64,000 nt of DNA, from positions 1-64,000 of the forward strand of contig CALBMX010000030.1 of NCBI GenBank assembly GCA_937896235.1, written 5' to 3'. Shown piece by piece: positions 1 to 7,949 of this stretch (the stretch's first letter is position 1; each line of letters starts with the position of its first letter). This DNA comes from an uncultured bacterium (GTDB taxonomy: Bacteria; Planctomycetota; UBA1135; GCA-002686595). A program made the position numbers and the translations under genes. The notes beneath the pieces are model-generated. The model was given only the letters and a program-made list of their open reading frames with translations. It was not told the DNA's origin and did not search any database.

Positions 1-1046
1 GGAGCCTTCTTGGCGGCGGCCTTTTTCACTGGATCCTTCTTCGCTGGGGCTTTCTTGGCCGCAGCCTTTTTGGCAGGAGCTTTCTTGGGGGTTGCCTTCT
101 TAGCAGGTGCTTTCTTAGCAGGAGCTTTCTTGGTGGTTGCCTTTTGAGCACCGGCTTTCTTGGCGGCGTTTTCCGATTCTTTTTGCATCAACGTCGCTTG
201 GCGCCTCATGTCGGCCTCCACCTTCTTTCTGTCGGCGGCGGCCTGCTTCGATTCGCGTGAAATTCGGCGCATCTCCTTCTTGGCCTCGATTTCAAGTCGC
301 TTGCGCTCGCGCTCGTCTTCCTTGGCTTTCAGAACCGTTTGACGCTCTTGGGCAACCAACCAGTCCGCGCGGATTGTGATGCCATACTTACAGGATTCGA
401 CGATCGCGCAGTCTTGGCACGAGGGCTTCCGGGCATCGCACCATTTCTGGGCGACCACGCCAAAAGCGAGCGCGAATTCAATCGGGTCGACACCCTTTAC
501 GGATGACAGCTTCACAAGACCATCCAAACCCTTCTTATAGGATGACGTACGATCCATCATTCCCAATCGATCGAATACACGCACAAAGCCGGCCGTCACA
601 GGCATGACTCCATCCCCGGCGATCCACTGCAGATAGTGCACGCCATCCACACCGAGAGACTCGATCGCGCAAAGGGCTTTCCCCCCACCGGAGATGTCGT
701 CAATCAAGAACTCGAAGTCAAAGCTGTGGTTGTTCTGAAAGACGTCCTGAAGATAATCCCTCACCAACCGAGCGCCAGCGATCTTGGCTTCAGAGCTTTT
801 GCTTTTGATGAACTCGGCCAGGTCCCGAACCTGCGATACCCGAACATCATTCCAGTCAATGTGCTTGAGGCGCAGCGACCGGACCGAAGCCTCTGCCTGC
901 TTTCCGCTCAAAAGCCGCTGTAGTACATAGACAATGCTGTGCTCAAGGATGTCGAGATCCTTGAACTTGCCTGGCGAAGTAGGAATAGCGTTGGCCTTGG
1001 CCAAGCTTTTCAGGAGATCCGGTACGGTTGGGCTTTTCTTACTCAC
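1..1046 (-). CDS. Endonuclease III-like (HhH-GPD) protein with histone H1-like tail, degenerate active site, 3' partial
   Basis: The minus-strand frame opens with GTG at 1046 and runs off the left edge (348 codons visible). Residues about 30-225 resemble the endonuclease III fold. Cysteines 203, 210, 213 and 219 have the C-x6-C-x2-C-x5-C spacing of the Nth [4Fe-4S] loop, and the preceding segment aligns with the Nth helix-hairpin-helix. The two catalytic positions are lost: the Lys of the hairpin (LPGVGRK in E. coli) aligns with V136, and the Asp of VDTH aligns with T151. Residues 230-295 are a charged, probably helical linker. From about 297 the chain is [12 protein letters not shown] repeats like histone H1 tails. 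I infer DNA binding without glycosylase or lyase activity. No in-frame ATG lies upstream, and the ribosome binding site is weak. It lies downstream of rpsP, past two hairpins. Confidence 0.75.
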   Translation of the reverse strand, partial: MSKKSPTVPDLLKSLAKANAIPTSPGKFKDLDILEHSIVYVLQRLLSGKQAEASVRSLRLKHIDWNDVRVSQVRDLAEFIKSKSSEAKIAGARLVRDYLQDVFQNNHSFDFEFLIDDISGGGKALCAIESLGVDGVHYLQWIAGDGVMPVTAGFVRVFDRLGMMDRTSSYKKGLDGLVKLSSVKGVDPIEFALAFGVVAQKWCDARKPSCQDCAIVESCKYGITIRADWLVAQERQTVLKAKEDERERKRLEIEAKKEMRRISRESKQAAADRKKVEADMRRQATLMQKESENAAKKAGAQKATTKKAPAKKAPAKKATPKKAPAKKAAAKKAPAKKDPVKKAAAKKA

Positions 1047-1090
1047 GATTCGAAATTCTCTGTTTGTGCTTGGAAGAGAGGGGCACGAAA

Positions 1091-1125
1091 TCACGACACA
1101 ACCCAGCCATAGGCTGGGTCGTGAT
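1091..1125 (-). terminator. Hairpin between rpsP and the Nth-like gene
   Basis: Arms TCACGAC plus CCCAGCC pair with GGCTGGG plus GTCGTGA around a 3-nt loop, with a small bulge. On the minus strand it is followed by TTTC. It lies after the rpsP terminator and 45 nt before the GTG start at 1046. It may be a second terminator or a leader structure of the downstream gene. Confidence 0.5.
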
Positions 1126-1154
1126 CCGGCACTCGCCTTGCAAATGCAAGTATA

Positions 1155-1180
1155 AGCAGGGCCCCTAGGAGAGCCCTGCT
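1155..1180 (-). terminator. Hairpin terminator after rpsP
   Basis: A perfect 8-bp stem (AGCAGGGC/GCCCTGCT) with a 10-nt loop starts 4 nt beyond the rpsP stop. On the minus strand the T-tract is poor (TATACTTG). On the plus strand it is followed by TTTTA. It is probably where rpsP transcripts end. Confidence 0.6.
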
Positions 1181-1184
1181 TTTA

Positions 1185-1604
1185 CTATGCGCCTGCGGCG
1201 GTAGCGAGCGTGGCGGCTTTCTTGGCTGTGACTCGGGAGTCACGGCGCACCGTCTTGGCTACAAGACGGTTAGCCTTAGCGTCGGTACGCCCAGCGCGGG
1301 TCTTGGTTTGGACCTTGCGACCCGGACGCTTGCGCGCAACTTTTTGAGCCCTGTCCATGTAGACGCCTTGGCGGCGAAAAATGGAGTTGACGGTCTCGCT
1401 TGGAGTCGCGCCCACGGAAAGCCAATGCTTCGCGCGCTCGATATCCAAGGTTAGTCGGAGGTCTTCCTTCGGAGTCACCGGGTCGTAAACGCCCAGGGTC
1501 TCGAGGGTTGCCCCGTCACGCTTAGAGCGTGAGTCAATGACGGAAATGCGGTAGCAGGGACGCTTGGAACGCCCGGTGCGTTTAAGTCGGATGACGACGG
1601 CCAT
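1185..1604 (-). CDS. rpsP: 30S ribosomal protein bS16
   Basis: 139 aa. The N-terminus MAVVIRLKRTGRSKRPCYRI and the following VIDSRSKRDG, LGVYDPV and WLSVGATPSETV segments are diagnostic for bS16, which stabilises the 16S rRNA 5' domain during 30S assembly. The conserved core covers about residues 1-85. The rest is a basic, alanine-rich extension, longer than the roughly 80-90 aa core protein of many bacteria. The gene lies downstream of ffh on the same strand with a 150-nt gap that may hold its own promoter. The usual partners rimM, trmD and rplS are not adjacent. Confidence 0.97.
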   Translation of the reverse strand: MAVVIRLKRTGRSKRPCYRISVIDSRSKRDGATLETLGVYDPVTPKEDLRLTLDIERAKHWLSVGATPSETVNSIFRRQGVYMDRAQKVARKRPGRKVQTKTRAGRTDAKANRLVAKTVRRDSRVTAKKAATLATAAGA

Positions 1605-1754
1605 CTTCTTGATCTTTGGTGGTGGTTTAATATAACGAGTCGCTTGTGCAGGCCTCTCGCTTCAGTACGTAGAGGGCCAAACTCGAAAATGGGCCGAGCA
1701 GTTTAGCGAAAGCGCCCTGTGCATGACATGGCTAAAATCGGGGAAAAGGTCACG

Positions 1755-3335
1755 CTAGCGACGCTTTTTCGATTGCTTGCGCTTCTTGCGGGCCTTTTCC
1801 TTCTTCTTCAAAGCACTCTCGCGGGTGCTTGAGGACCCCATGGGCCGCGACCCACCTGGCATCATGCTTTGCAAATCTTCCATGGATGGGGCCTCTCCAC
1901 CGCCTTTTCCGCCAAAAAGTCCTCCCAAAAGGTCGCCGGCACCACCGAGCATGCCGCCTAGGCCGCCTCCGCCGAGACCGGCTCCGGAGCCGCCCATGCC
2001 CTCAAGGGCGGCGCGCTTCTGCTTCGCCCCCATCTTCGCCCCCATTCCCATTTTCCCCATCTGCTTCATCATCTTCTGCATGCCCCGGAAGCCTTTTAGG
2101 AGCTCGTTAACTGCGCCCATCTCCTGGCCCGCACCGCGCGCGATACGGCGGCGGCGGGAAACATCAATCACATCAGGGTGAAGCCTCTCCTTCGGAGTCA
2201 TCGAGTCGTAGAGCGCTTGTTGGCGATCAAAAACACTCTCATCGATGTTAGCGGCGTCCGCGAGCCCGCTCATACCCGGCATCATGCCGAGCAGCTTTTT
2301 CATCGAGCCCATCTTTCGGATCATCCGCAGCTGGGCGAACATGTCCTCGAGAGTGAACGAGCCCATGACCATCTTATTATAGGTGGCTTCAGCCTCCTCT
2401 TCACTGATGGACTCCTGGGCTCTCTCAACGAGGCCGACAACATCGCCCATGCCGAGGATTCGCCCCGCCATGCGCTCTGGGCTGAAGGCGTCGAGGTCTT
2501 CTGGTTTCTCGCCTGTACCAACAAAAAGCACAGGGCAACCGGTGACAGCCTTGAGGCTCACAACGGCTCCGCCGCGCGCATCACCATCGGTCTTGGTGAG
2601 GATCACTCCTGTTAGCTGGAGGCGCTCATGGAACACTCCCGCCGAGCGAACCGCGTCTTGGCCCGTCATCCCATCCACGACAAGAATCTGGTTGTGCGGC
2701 TTCGTGCGCTTCGCGATGTCCGCGACTTCGCTCATCAGCTCGTCGTCGACGTGTAAGCGACCGGCGGTATCCAAAATCACGACGTCGTAACCCTTAGCCT
2801 TGGCGTACGCGACACCTGCAGCACAAACCTCGGGCGGACTTAGACCCTCTTCAAAAAAGACGGGTAGATCGAGCTGCTTTCCGAGCACTCGTAGCTGCTC
2901 AACAGCAGCGGGGCGCTTAATATCCGCGGCAACCAAGAGAGGCTGTCGCTTGTGTTTCTCCCGCAGGTACTTCCCGAGTTTACCGCAGGTCGTCGTCTTT
3001 CCAGCGCCCTGAAGGCCAGCCATCAGAATCACGGTTGGGCCCGACTTCGCCACATTTAGCGCCGAGTCTTCCGGCCCCATGAGCTCGATCAACTCGAGGT
3101 TGACCGCGTGCACAAACTGCTGGGAGGGATCGACCCCCTTGACCTGCTCGTTGCCAAGCACCCGAGCTCGTACTTTATCCGTCAGCTCGCGCGCGACTTT
3201 GAAATGTACGTCAGCCTCGAGTAGGGCCTCACGGACGGCGCTAAGGCCTTCTTCGATGTTATCGCTGGTCAGCTCCTTGGAGCCGCGAAGGCTGGAGAAA
3301 GCAGAGGACAGGCGGTTGGTGAGAGTCTCGAACAC
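1755..3335 (-). CDS. ffh: Signal recognition particle protein Ffh (SRP54)
   Basis: 526 aa, GTG start at 3335. Ffh binds 4.5S/SRP RNA and signal sequences and docks with FtsY to deliver membrane proteins. The N domain covers residues 1-95. The G domain has GLQGAGKTT (107-115), DTAGR (189-193) and TKTDGDARGG (247-256). The methionine-rich M domain includes MIRKMGSMKKLLGMMPGMSG. The protein is longer than the usual ~450 aa because of a C-terminal tail with a long glycine-rich stretch and a final lysine/arginine cluster. The function of that tail is unknown; basic tails can help RNA binding. Confidence 0.97.
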   Translation of the reverse strand: MFETLTNRLSSAFSSLRGSKELTSDNIEEGLSAVREALLEADVHFKVARELTDKVRARVLGNEQVKGVDPSQQFVHAVNLELIELMGPEDSALNVAKSGPTVILMAGLQGAGKTTTCGKLGKYLREKHKRQPLLVAADIKRPAAVEQLRVLGKQLDLPVFFEEGLSPPEVCAAGVAYAKAKGYDVVILDTAGRLHVDDELMSEVADIAKRTKPHNQILVVDGMTGQDAVRSAGVFHERLQLTGVILTKTDGDARGGAVVSLKAVTGCPVLFVGTGEKPEDLDAFSPERMAGRILGMGDVVGLVERAQESISEEEAEATYNKMVMGSFTLEDMFAQLRMIRKMGSMKKLLGMMPGMSGLADAANIDESVFDRQQALYDSMTPKERLHPDVIDVSRRRRIARGAGQEMGAVNELLKGFRGMQKMMKQMGKMGMGAKMGAKQKRAALEGMGGSGAGLGGGGLGGMLGGAGDLLGGLFGGKGGGEAPSMEDLQSMMPGGSRPMGSSSTRESALKKKEKARKKRKQSKKRR

Positions 3336-3435
3336 GGCGTATTAGCGAATGAGGTAGCGCGAATGGAGGCCGCACAGTATAGCGGCTGCAAAGTGGGACG
3401 GAACCCGCCAATCGGCGGCAGGCCCAGCTATACGG

Positions 3436-4722
3436 CTATTCCGACAGCCGCGAGATACGCCCGCCTAGCTCTCCAATGCGCTCGTCAATGCGCTGATAGC
3501 CACGGTCAATATGATAGACACGGTGTACCGTTGTTGTGCCCTTTGCGACCAAGCCAGCCATCACAAGAGCTGCCGAGGCGCGTAGATCCGATGCGGTGAC
3601 TGGCGCTCCGGACAGGCTGGGAATACCCTCGATAATCGCGCTCGAACCCTGGCGGCGAATATGCGCCCCAAGTCGCAGCAGCTCTGCCAAATGCATGTAG
3701 CGATCGGGGTAGATGCGGTCCGTGATCACGCTCGTTCCGTCGGCTAGTGCCATCAAAGCCATCATCTGTGCCTGAAGGTCCGTTGGGAAACCAGGATACG
3801 GCTGGGTCGTCACGTCAACGGGACGCGGACGCTCGCGGCGTGGCGCGATTTCGATCCAATCCTCACCCATCTCAAAGACGTAACCCGCCGACTCCATGGC
3901 ATCGATTGGTGCCGACAAGTGCCCGGGCACGCAGCCCTCTACACGCACGCGCCCGCCCGTGATCGCTCCAGCCATGAGGTAGGTGCCCGCCTCAATTCGA
4001 TCGGGAATGACGGCGTGCGTTGCACCGCCGAGTCGCTCGACACCTTCGATGATCAGCGTTGGGGAGCCCTCTCCCGAGATGCGCGCACCCATCGAGTTCA
4101 AACACTTGATCAAGTCCCCCACTTCCGGTTCGCATGCGGCACCGTGGATAACGGAGCGACCCTCGGCGAGAGTCGCTGCCATCAAGACATTCATCGTACC
4201 CGTCACCGTCGGCCCGGCGGGAGTGCCCAAAAAGACCTCGCCTCCCGGGAGGCGCGCGCCACTTTCGTGACCGGGGACAACCGCTTCGATGAAGCCCTCT
4301 TCCAAAGTGATCTTTGCGCCCAAAGCCGCAAGCCCTTTGATGTGCATATCAATGGGGCGCACTCCAAACACGCAGCCGCCCGGCAAGCTAACTTTCGCTC
4401 GCCCAAAACGACCGACCAGCGGCCCGAGAACGCAAATGGAGGCGCGCATCTGGCGGACGTGGTCCCAGGTGGCCTCCCAAATGATGTCTCCCTTCGCCTC
4501 CACCTCGACCGCGCCGTCGTCATCGCGCTGCACACGGCACCCCATGGCTTCGAGTAGCGTCAGCATCGTCTTCACGTCCGAGAGTTTCGGCGCGTTAGGG
4601 ATTCGTAGAGTCTCCTCGGAGAGGAGTCCAGCCGCGAGGATGGGCAGAACGGCGTTTTTCGCGCCTCGAACGCGGACGCTGCCGCGGAGCGGATCACCGC
4701 CGCTGATGGAGAAATAGTCCAA
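3436..4722 (-). CDS. murA: UDP-N-acetylglucosamine 1-carboxyvinyltransferase MurA
   Basis: 428 aa, normal family length. It catalyses the first committed step of peptidoglycan synthesis, transferring enolpyruvate from PEP to UDP-GlcNAc in the cytoplasm. Substrate-binding K22-N23 lie in VRGAKNAVLPI. The catalytic loop GGCVFGVRPIDMHI carries the active-site Cys at 117, the fosfomycin-sensitive residue, and is intact. The gene starts 9 nt after the HIT-protein stop, so the two are probably co-transcribed. The gene indicates that a peptidoglycan pathway exists. Confidence 0.97.
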   Translation of the reverse strand: MDYFSISGGDPLRGSVRVRGAKNAVLPILAAGLLSEETLRIPNAPKLSDVKTMLTLLEAMGCRVQRDDDGAVEVEAKGDIIWEATWDHVRQMRASICVLGPLVGRFGRAKVSLPGGCVFGVRPIDMHIKGLAALGAKITLEEGFIEAVVPGHESGARLPGGEVFLGTPAGPTVTGTMNVLMAATLAEGRSVIHGAACEPEVGDLIKCLNSMGARISGEGSPTLIIEGVERLGGATHAVIPDRIEAGTYLMAGAITGGRVRVEGCVPGHLSAPIDAMESAGYVFEMGEDWIEIAPRRERPRPVDVTTQPYPGFPTDLQAQMMALMALADGTSVITDRIYPDRYMHLAELLRLGAHIRRQGSSAIIEGIPSLSGAPVTASDLRASAALVMAGLVAKGTTTVHRVYHIDRGYQRIDERIGELGGRISRLSE

Positions 4723-4731
4723 GGGAGTCTT

Positions 4732-5070
4732 TTAGTGCTTGGGGAGCATGGCGCCAAGTGCGGTGCCACCGATTAAGTGTAGGTGCAGATGAGGGACCTC
4801 TTGCCCTCCGTCGCTGCCCGTATTGACGATCACGCGATAGCCCCTCGCGAGGCCCTCAGCGCGTGCGATCACCGTGACGGCGTGCAGGAGGGCCCCCGCC
4901 AGCTCGGGGTCGTCGAGCTCCCATAGGGAGTCGACATGAGCCTTGGGGACCACGAGTATGTGCAGTGGCGCTTGAGGGCGAATATCGCGGAAAGCGGCCA
5001 CTTTATCGTCGGAATAGAGTAATTCCGTGGAGATCTCGCCATTGGCGATTTTACAAAAGATACAGGTCAT
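4732..5070 (-). CDS. HIT family (HINT/PKCI-like) nucleotide hydrolase
   Basis: 112 aa from ATG 5070, chosen because the conserved MTCIFCKI N-terminus begins there; the open frame extends upstream without homology. The histidine triad HLHLH (residues 94-98) sits in PHLHLHLIGG, typical of HINT-type purine nucleoside phosphoramidases. CIFC is the partial zinc motif often seen in this branch. The natural substrate is unknown. It lies 9 nt upstream of murA on the same strand. Confidence 0.93.
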   Translation of the reverse strand: MTCIFCKIANGEISTELLYSDDKVAAFRDIRPQAPLHILVVPKAHVDSLWELDDPELAGALLHAVTVIARAEGLARGYRVIVNTGSDGGQEVPHLHLHLIGGTALGAMLPKH

Positions 5071-5379
5071 GACGGATCGAGAGATCGACGAATTCACGGG
5101 CCTTGGGTGGCCGAGAAATGGATTGGGGAAAGTGGGAACTATCGCCGCCACCAAGTTACAAAGTGCCACCCCTCGGCAACAGCCTTATGGGCAGGTTCGC
5201 GTCCGTTTGAGCCAAGGGGGGCCCTCCATTTGACTTGACCCCATGGTCCGTTCTATACTCTTCGCCCAATTACTCTGTTTTCCGGTACGAGCTCCTTCCG
5301 CTCCAGGACGGCCGCTCGGATCAAAAAATGGAGACTCCACACTATAAACCCGACGACAGCGCAGCCGCCTAGGCCAAAC
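5071..5379. other. Intergenic region between HIT gene and TPR/alpha-CTD gene
   Basis: About 309 nt between divergent genes. It holds the plus-strand promoter at 5230-5259 and about 115 nt of 5' leader for the TPR/alpha-CTD gene. The minus-strand promoter for HIT-murA must also lie here, but I see no clear match. No small gene is evident. Confidence 0.6.
5230..5259 (+). promoter_or_regulatory. Sigma-70-type promoter of the TPR/alpha-CTD gene
   Basis: TTGACT (5230-5235) and TATACT (5254-5259) are separated by 18 nt, each one mismatch or less from consensus. The predicted start near 5266 gives a leader of about 110 nt before the ATG at 5380. A second TTGACC at 5235-5240 is too close to the -10 element to be used with it. 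Confidence 0.7.
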
Positions 5380-6939
5380 ATGTCCAAAGAGACTCCCGAG
5401 ATCCCCCAAGTTGAAAACAACTTGGAGACTTCCTCTCCCGCTTCTATCACCGAGTCCATTCCTCAGACTGCGATTCCGGAAGCAACGATTCCCGAAGTCG
5501 AAGACGAGGATGCGCCGAGCGCAATGATGGATTCCTTTAGCTCCGAGGACCTCGACATCCCAGACGATGAATACGAGGACTACGAAGAGCCCGCACCTTA
5601 TGTCGAACGGGATTTGCCCTCCTTCGACCTGCTTGGAATCGCGGACCCCAACTTCCCGGTTCTCGACATGGGTCGCGCCGAAGTGTACGCAGGTCCGGCC
5701 ACGCTCCGCACGTTTACCAAGCTTGTAAACGGCTTGGAGACGACAGGTGACATCGGCATGCGCAAAGGCCTTGGCCTTTGGATGCTCGCTCGTCACGAGG
5801 AAGCCGTCGACCAACTTCGCGCTTACGTCTCCGACGATATCGCAGCCTTCACCTTGGCCCGCGCGCTTTGCGTTTTGGGCCGTTGGGAAGAGGCGAACAC
5901 GATCTACGTGTCGCTCACTACGAAGTACCCCGAGGAGCGCCGCCCCCGCCTCGGTATGCTCGAGACCCAACTTGAGTTGGGACTTGCGAAGGGTGACTCC
6001 GAAGCAGCTGTGGTCGAGCTCGAAGCATCAATCGAAGCCGCACCCACGAGCTTCCACAATGGTCCGGAGCACCACTACCTGATGGGCCGCTCCCACGAGC
6101 TGCGCCGCGACTGGGAAGAGGCGCTCGACGGATACGCCGACGCGCGCGAGCAAGACCCCGCCAACCGCGAGAACCTGTTCCGCTTGGCACACCTCGCCGA
6201 ACGCTTTGGTTTGGATCACGTCGCCCTAGAGGCCTACGAGAACCTAGCTGGCATGCTTCCGATCGAGACCGCCGTCCTTATGAACATGGGTGTTCTTTAC
6301 GAAGACCTTGGTCGCGATCAAGACGCCGCTGCATGCTATGAGACGGTCACCCGGCACGACCCGATGAACGAGCGTGCTCGTCGCTACCTGCTCGATGCCC
6401 GCGCGGCGATCGACATGTACTACGACGAAGATCAGGAGCGCATGGAAGATCGACTTAACCAGGTCCTCCGCATCCCGATCACCGACTTCGAGCTCTCCGT
6501 GCGCGCACGGAACTGCCTGAACCGCATGAACATCAACACGATCGGCGACTTGGTTGGTCGCACCGAGCAGGAGCTGCTCTCCTACAAGAATTTCGGCGAG
6601 ACAAGCCTCAAGGAAATCAAGGAGATCCTCACCAGCAAGGGCTTGCGTCTCGGCATGAGCCACGACGAAGCCGTCAGCAGTGTGGAGTGTTCAACCGATG
6701 TGGTTGCTCCTGTCTCTACCGATCCCGATGACATCAACAACCGCTCTCTTGACGAGCTCAACCTCTCCATCCGCGCACGCCGCACGGTTGAGACGCTGGG
6801 TTGCCTAACCTTCGGCGATGTGCTCAAGCACAGCTCCGACGAGCTCCTTGGCATGCCCAACTTCGGCGTGACTTCGCTCAACGAGTTGAAGGCTAAGCTG
6901 ACCGAGGTCGGCCTCGGCCTTCGCGGCGACATCGTCTAG
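5380..6939 (+). CDS. TPR protein with two RNA polymerase alpha-CTD-like domains
   Basis: 519 aa. The N-terminal ~90 residues are strongly acidic and probably disordered. A TPR/superhelical region follows (about 100-345). Two helix-hairpin-helix modules like the RpoA C-terminal domain end the protein: about 362-425 (from ITDFELSVRARNCL to SLKEIKEILTSKGL) and about 450-518 (from SLDELNLSIRARRTVE to SLNELKAKLTEVGL). In RpoA this domain contacts UP-element DNA and activators. I infer a regulator or scaffold that contacts DNA or the transcription machinery. No alpha N-terminal domain is present, so it is not RpoA itself. ruvA starts 9 nt downstream. Confidence 0.88.
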   Translation: MSKETPEIPQVENNLETSSPASITESIPQTAIPEATIPEVEDEDAPSAMMDSFSSEDLDIPDDEYEDYEEPAPYVERDLPSFDLLGIADPNFPVLDMGRAEVYAGPATLRTFTKLVNGLETTGDIGMRKGLGLWMLARHEEAVDQLRAYVSDDIAAFTLARALCVLGRWEEANTIYVSLTTKYPEERRPRLGMLETQLELGLAKGDSEAAVVELEASIEAAPTSFHNGPEHHYLMGRSHELRRDWEEALDGYADAREQDPANRENLFRLAHLAERFGLDHVALEAYENLAGMLPIETAVLMNMGVLYEDLGRDQDAAACYETVTRHDPMNERARRYLLDARAAIDMYYDEDQERMEDRLNQVLRIPITDFELSVRARNCLNRMNINTIGDLVGRTEQELLSYKNFGETSLKEIKEILTSKGLRLGMSHDEAVSSVECSTDVVAPVSTDPDDINNRSLDELNLSIRARRTVETLGCLTFGDVLKHSSDELLGMPNFGVTSLNELKAKLTEVGLGLRGDIV

Positions 6940-6948
6940 ACCGTACCC

Positions 6949-7563
6949 ATGTACGAATACTTAGAAGGGCGGCCGTCAATCAAGACGGCCGCCCGTCTTG
7001 TTTTAGACGTCAGCGGAGTCGGGTATGCCCTGGCCGTCCCCTTGGGATTGCACTTCCCCGGTACGGAAGAGGTGGGCCCGAATGCCGCCCCACTTCGGGT
7101 TTGGGTCCACCTGGTCGTTCGTGAAGATGCCCAGATACTTTACGGTTTCCCGAACCTCGGAACCCGAGATCTATTCCGAGTGCTTCTCAAGGTGCGTGGC
7201 GTTGGTCCGTCCCTCGCGCTCGCAGTATTGTCTTCACTTCCCGTCGCCGAGTTTCTTGAGGCTCTGCGCTGCGCCGATCGAGTAAAACTCCAAGCGGTCA
7301 AGGGTGTCGGCAAGAAAACGGCCGAGCAAATTCTGTTGGACTTGCGCGATAAACTCACTGCACCCGGTGCAATCCTACCGGGCATGGGCGAGCAAGAGGT
7401 TACTCCTGAATCCGCTGCCAACAGCAACATCGAAGACGCTGTTCAGGCCCTCATCTCCATCGGGTTCAAAGAGAACGACGCCAACAAAGCCGTGCAACGA
7501 GCTGCCGAAAGTGTCGACGCCGATGACCTTGAGTTGCTTGTCCGAACCGCGCTGCGTCCTTAG
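6949..7563 (+). CDS. ruvA: Holliday junction branch migration complex subunit RuvA
   Basis: 204 aa, standard length. RuvA tetramers bind four-way junctions and load the RuvB helicase. The OB-fold N-terminus (LVLDVSGVGYALAVP) is followed by two helix-hairpin-helix motifs, LLKVRGVGPSLALAVL and LQAVKGVGKKTAEQIL, and by the domain III segment (EDAVQALISIGFKENDANKAV) that contacts RuvB. It lies 9 nt after the TPR/alpha-CTD gene and probably shares its promoter. The stop overlaps by a few bases the stop of a small convergent gene. ruvB and ruvC are not in the window. Confidence 0.96.
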   Translation: MYEYLEGRPSIKTAARLVLDVSGVGYALAVPLGLHFPGTEEVGPNAAPLRVWVHLVVREDAQILYGFPNLGTRDLFRVLLKVRGVGPSLALAVLSSLPVAEFLEALRCADRVKLQAVKGVGKKTAEQILLDLRDKLTAPGAILPGMGEQEVTPESAANSNIEDAVQALISIGFKENDANKAVQRAAESVDADDLELLVRTALRP

Positions 7564-7838
7564 CCGTGGCCGCCGGGAGCACTGATCAGGTGCTCCTCAC
7601 CAGCTCCCTTGTCGAATTGATTCTTGGCGACTCGCATAGGCATCGCCCCACCACCCCTTACGAGAACGTGAAAAGGTGCCTTGGCTTGCACCGGTCTCTC
7701 TGTCGCAACCTCTCGGACCGCGGGGGCCTGGCGCTTTTGGAAGCGACGCGATACAGCCATTGCGAACCAAATGGAAAGGACGCCGAAAAAGCCGATTCCA
7801 AGCCACAAGCTAGAGATCCAGAGGAGTTTGATCATCAT
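7560..7838 (-). CDS. Small single-pass membrane protein of unknown function
   Basis: 92 aa. One strongly hydrophobic helix (about residues 4-27) is followed by a basic RRFQKRQ stop-transfer segment and a proline/valine-rich tail of about 60 residues ending GGHG. No family is recognised. Two consecutive ATG codons start the frame. Its stop overlaps the ruvA stop by a few bases on the opposite strand. Reality rests on the membrane-protein pattern and on filling an otherwise empty interval. Confidence 0.5.
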   Translation of the reverse strand: MMIKLLWISSLWLGIGFFGVLSIWFAMAVSRRFQKRQAPAVREVATERPVQAKAPFHVLVRGGGAMPMRVAKNQFDKGAGEEHLISAPGGHG

Positions 7839-7949
7839 AGGGAGGCGCGGAGAGACGCGCTCCCTTTGACTCGACTCTTCGGGATAGGCATCCGAAGCGA
7901 AAGCGCGAGAAGTTCTCTACTTCCGCGAAATCCGGCCGAGCTGACCGCT

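Noticed and set aside
137..379. Plus-strand open frames at the left edge
   Set aside because: Antisense to the lysine/alanine-repeat tail of the Nth-like protein.
5185..5970. 261-aa minus-strand open frame opposite the TPR/alpha-CTD gene
   Set aside because: Shadow of a strong plus-strand gene with promoter and recognisable domains; no homology seen.
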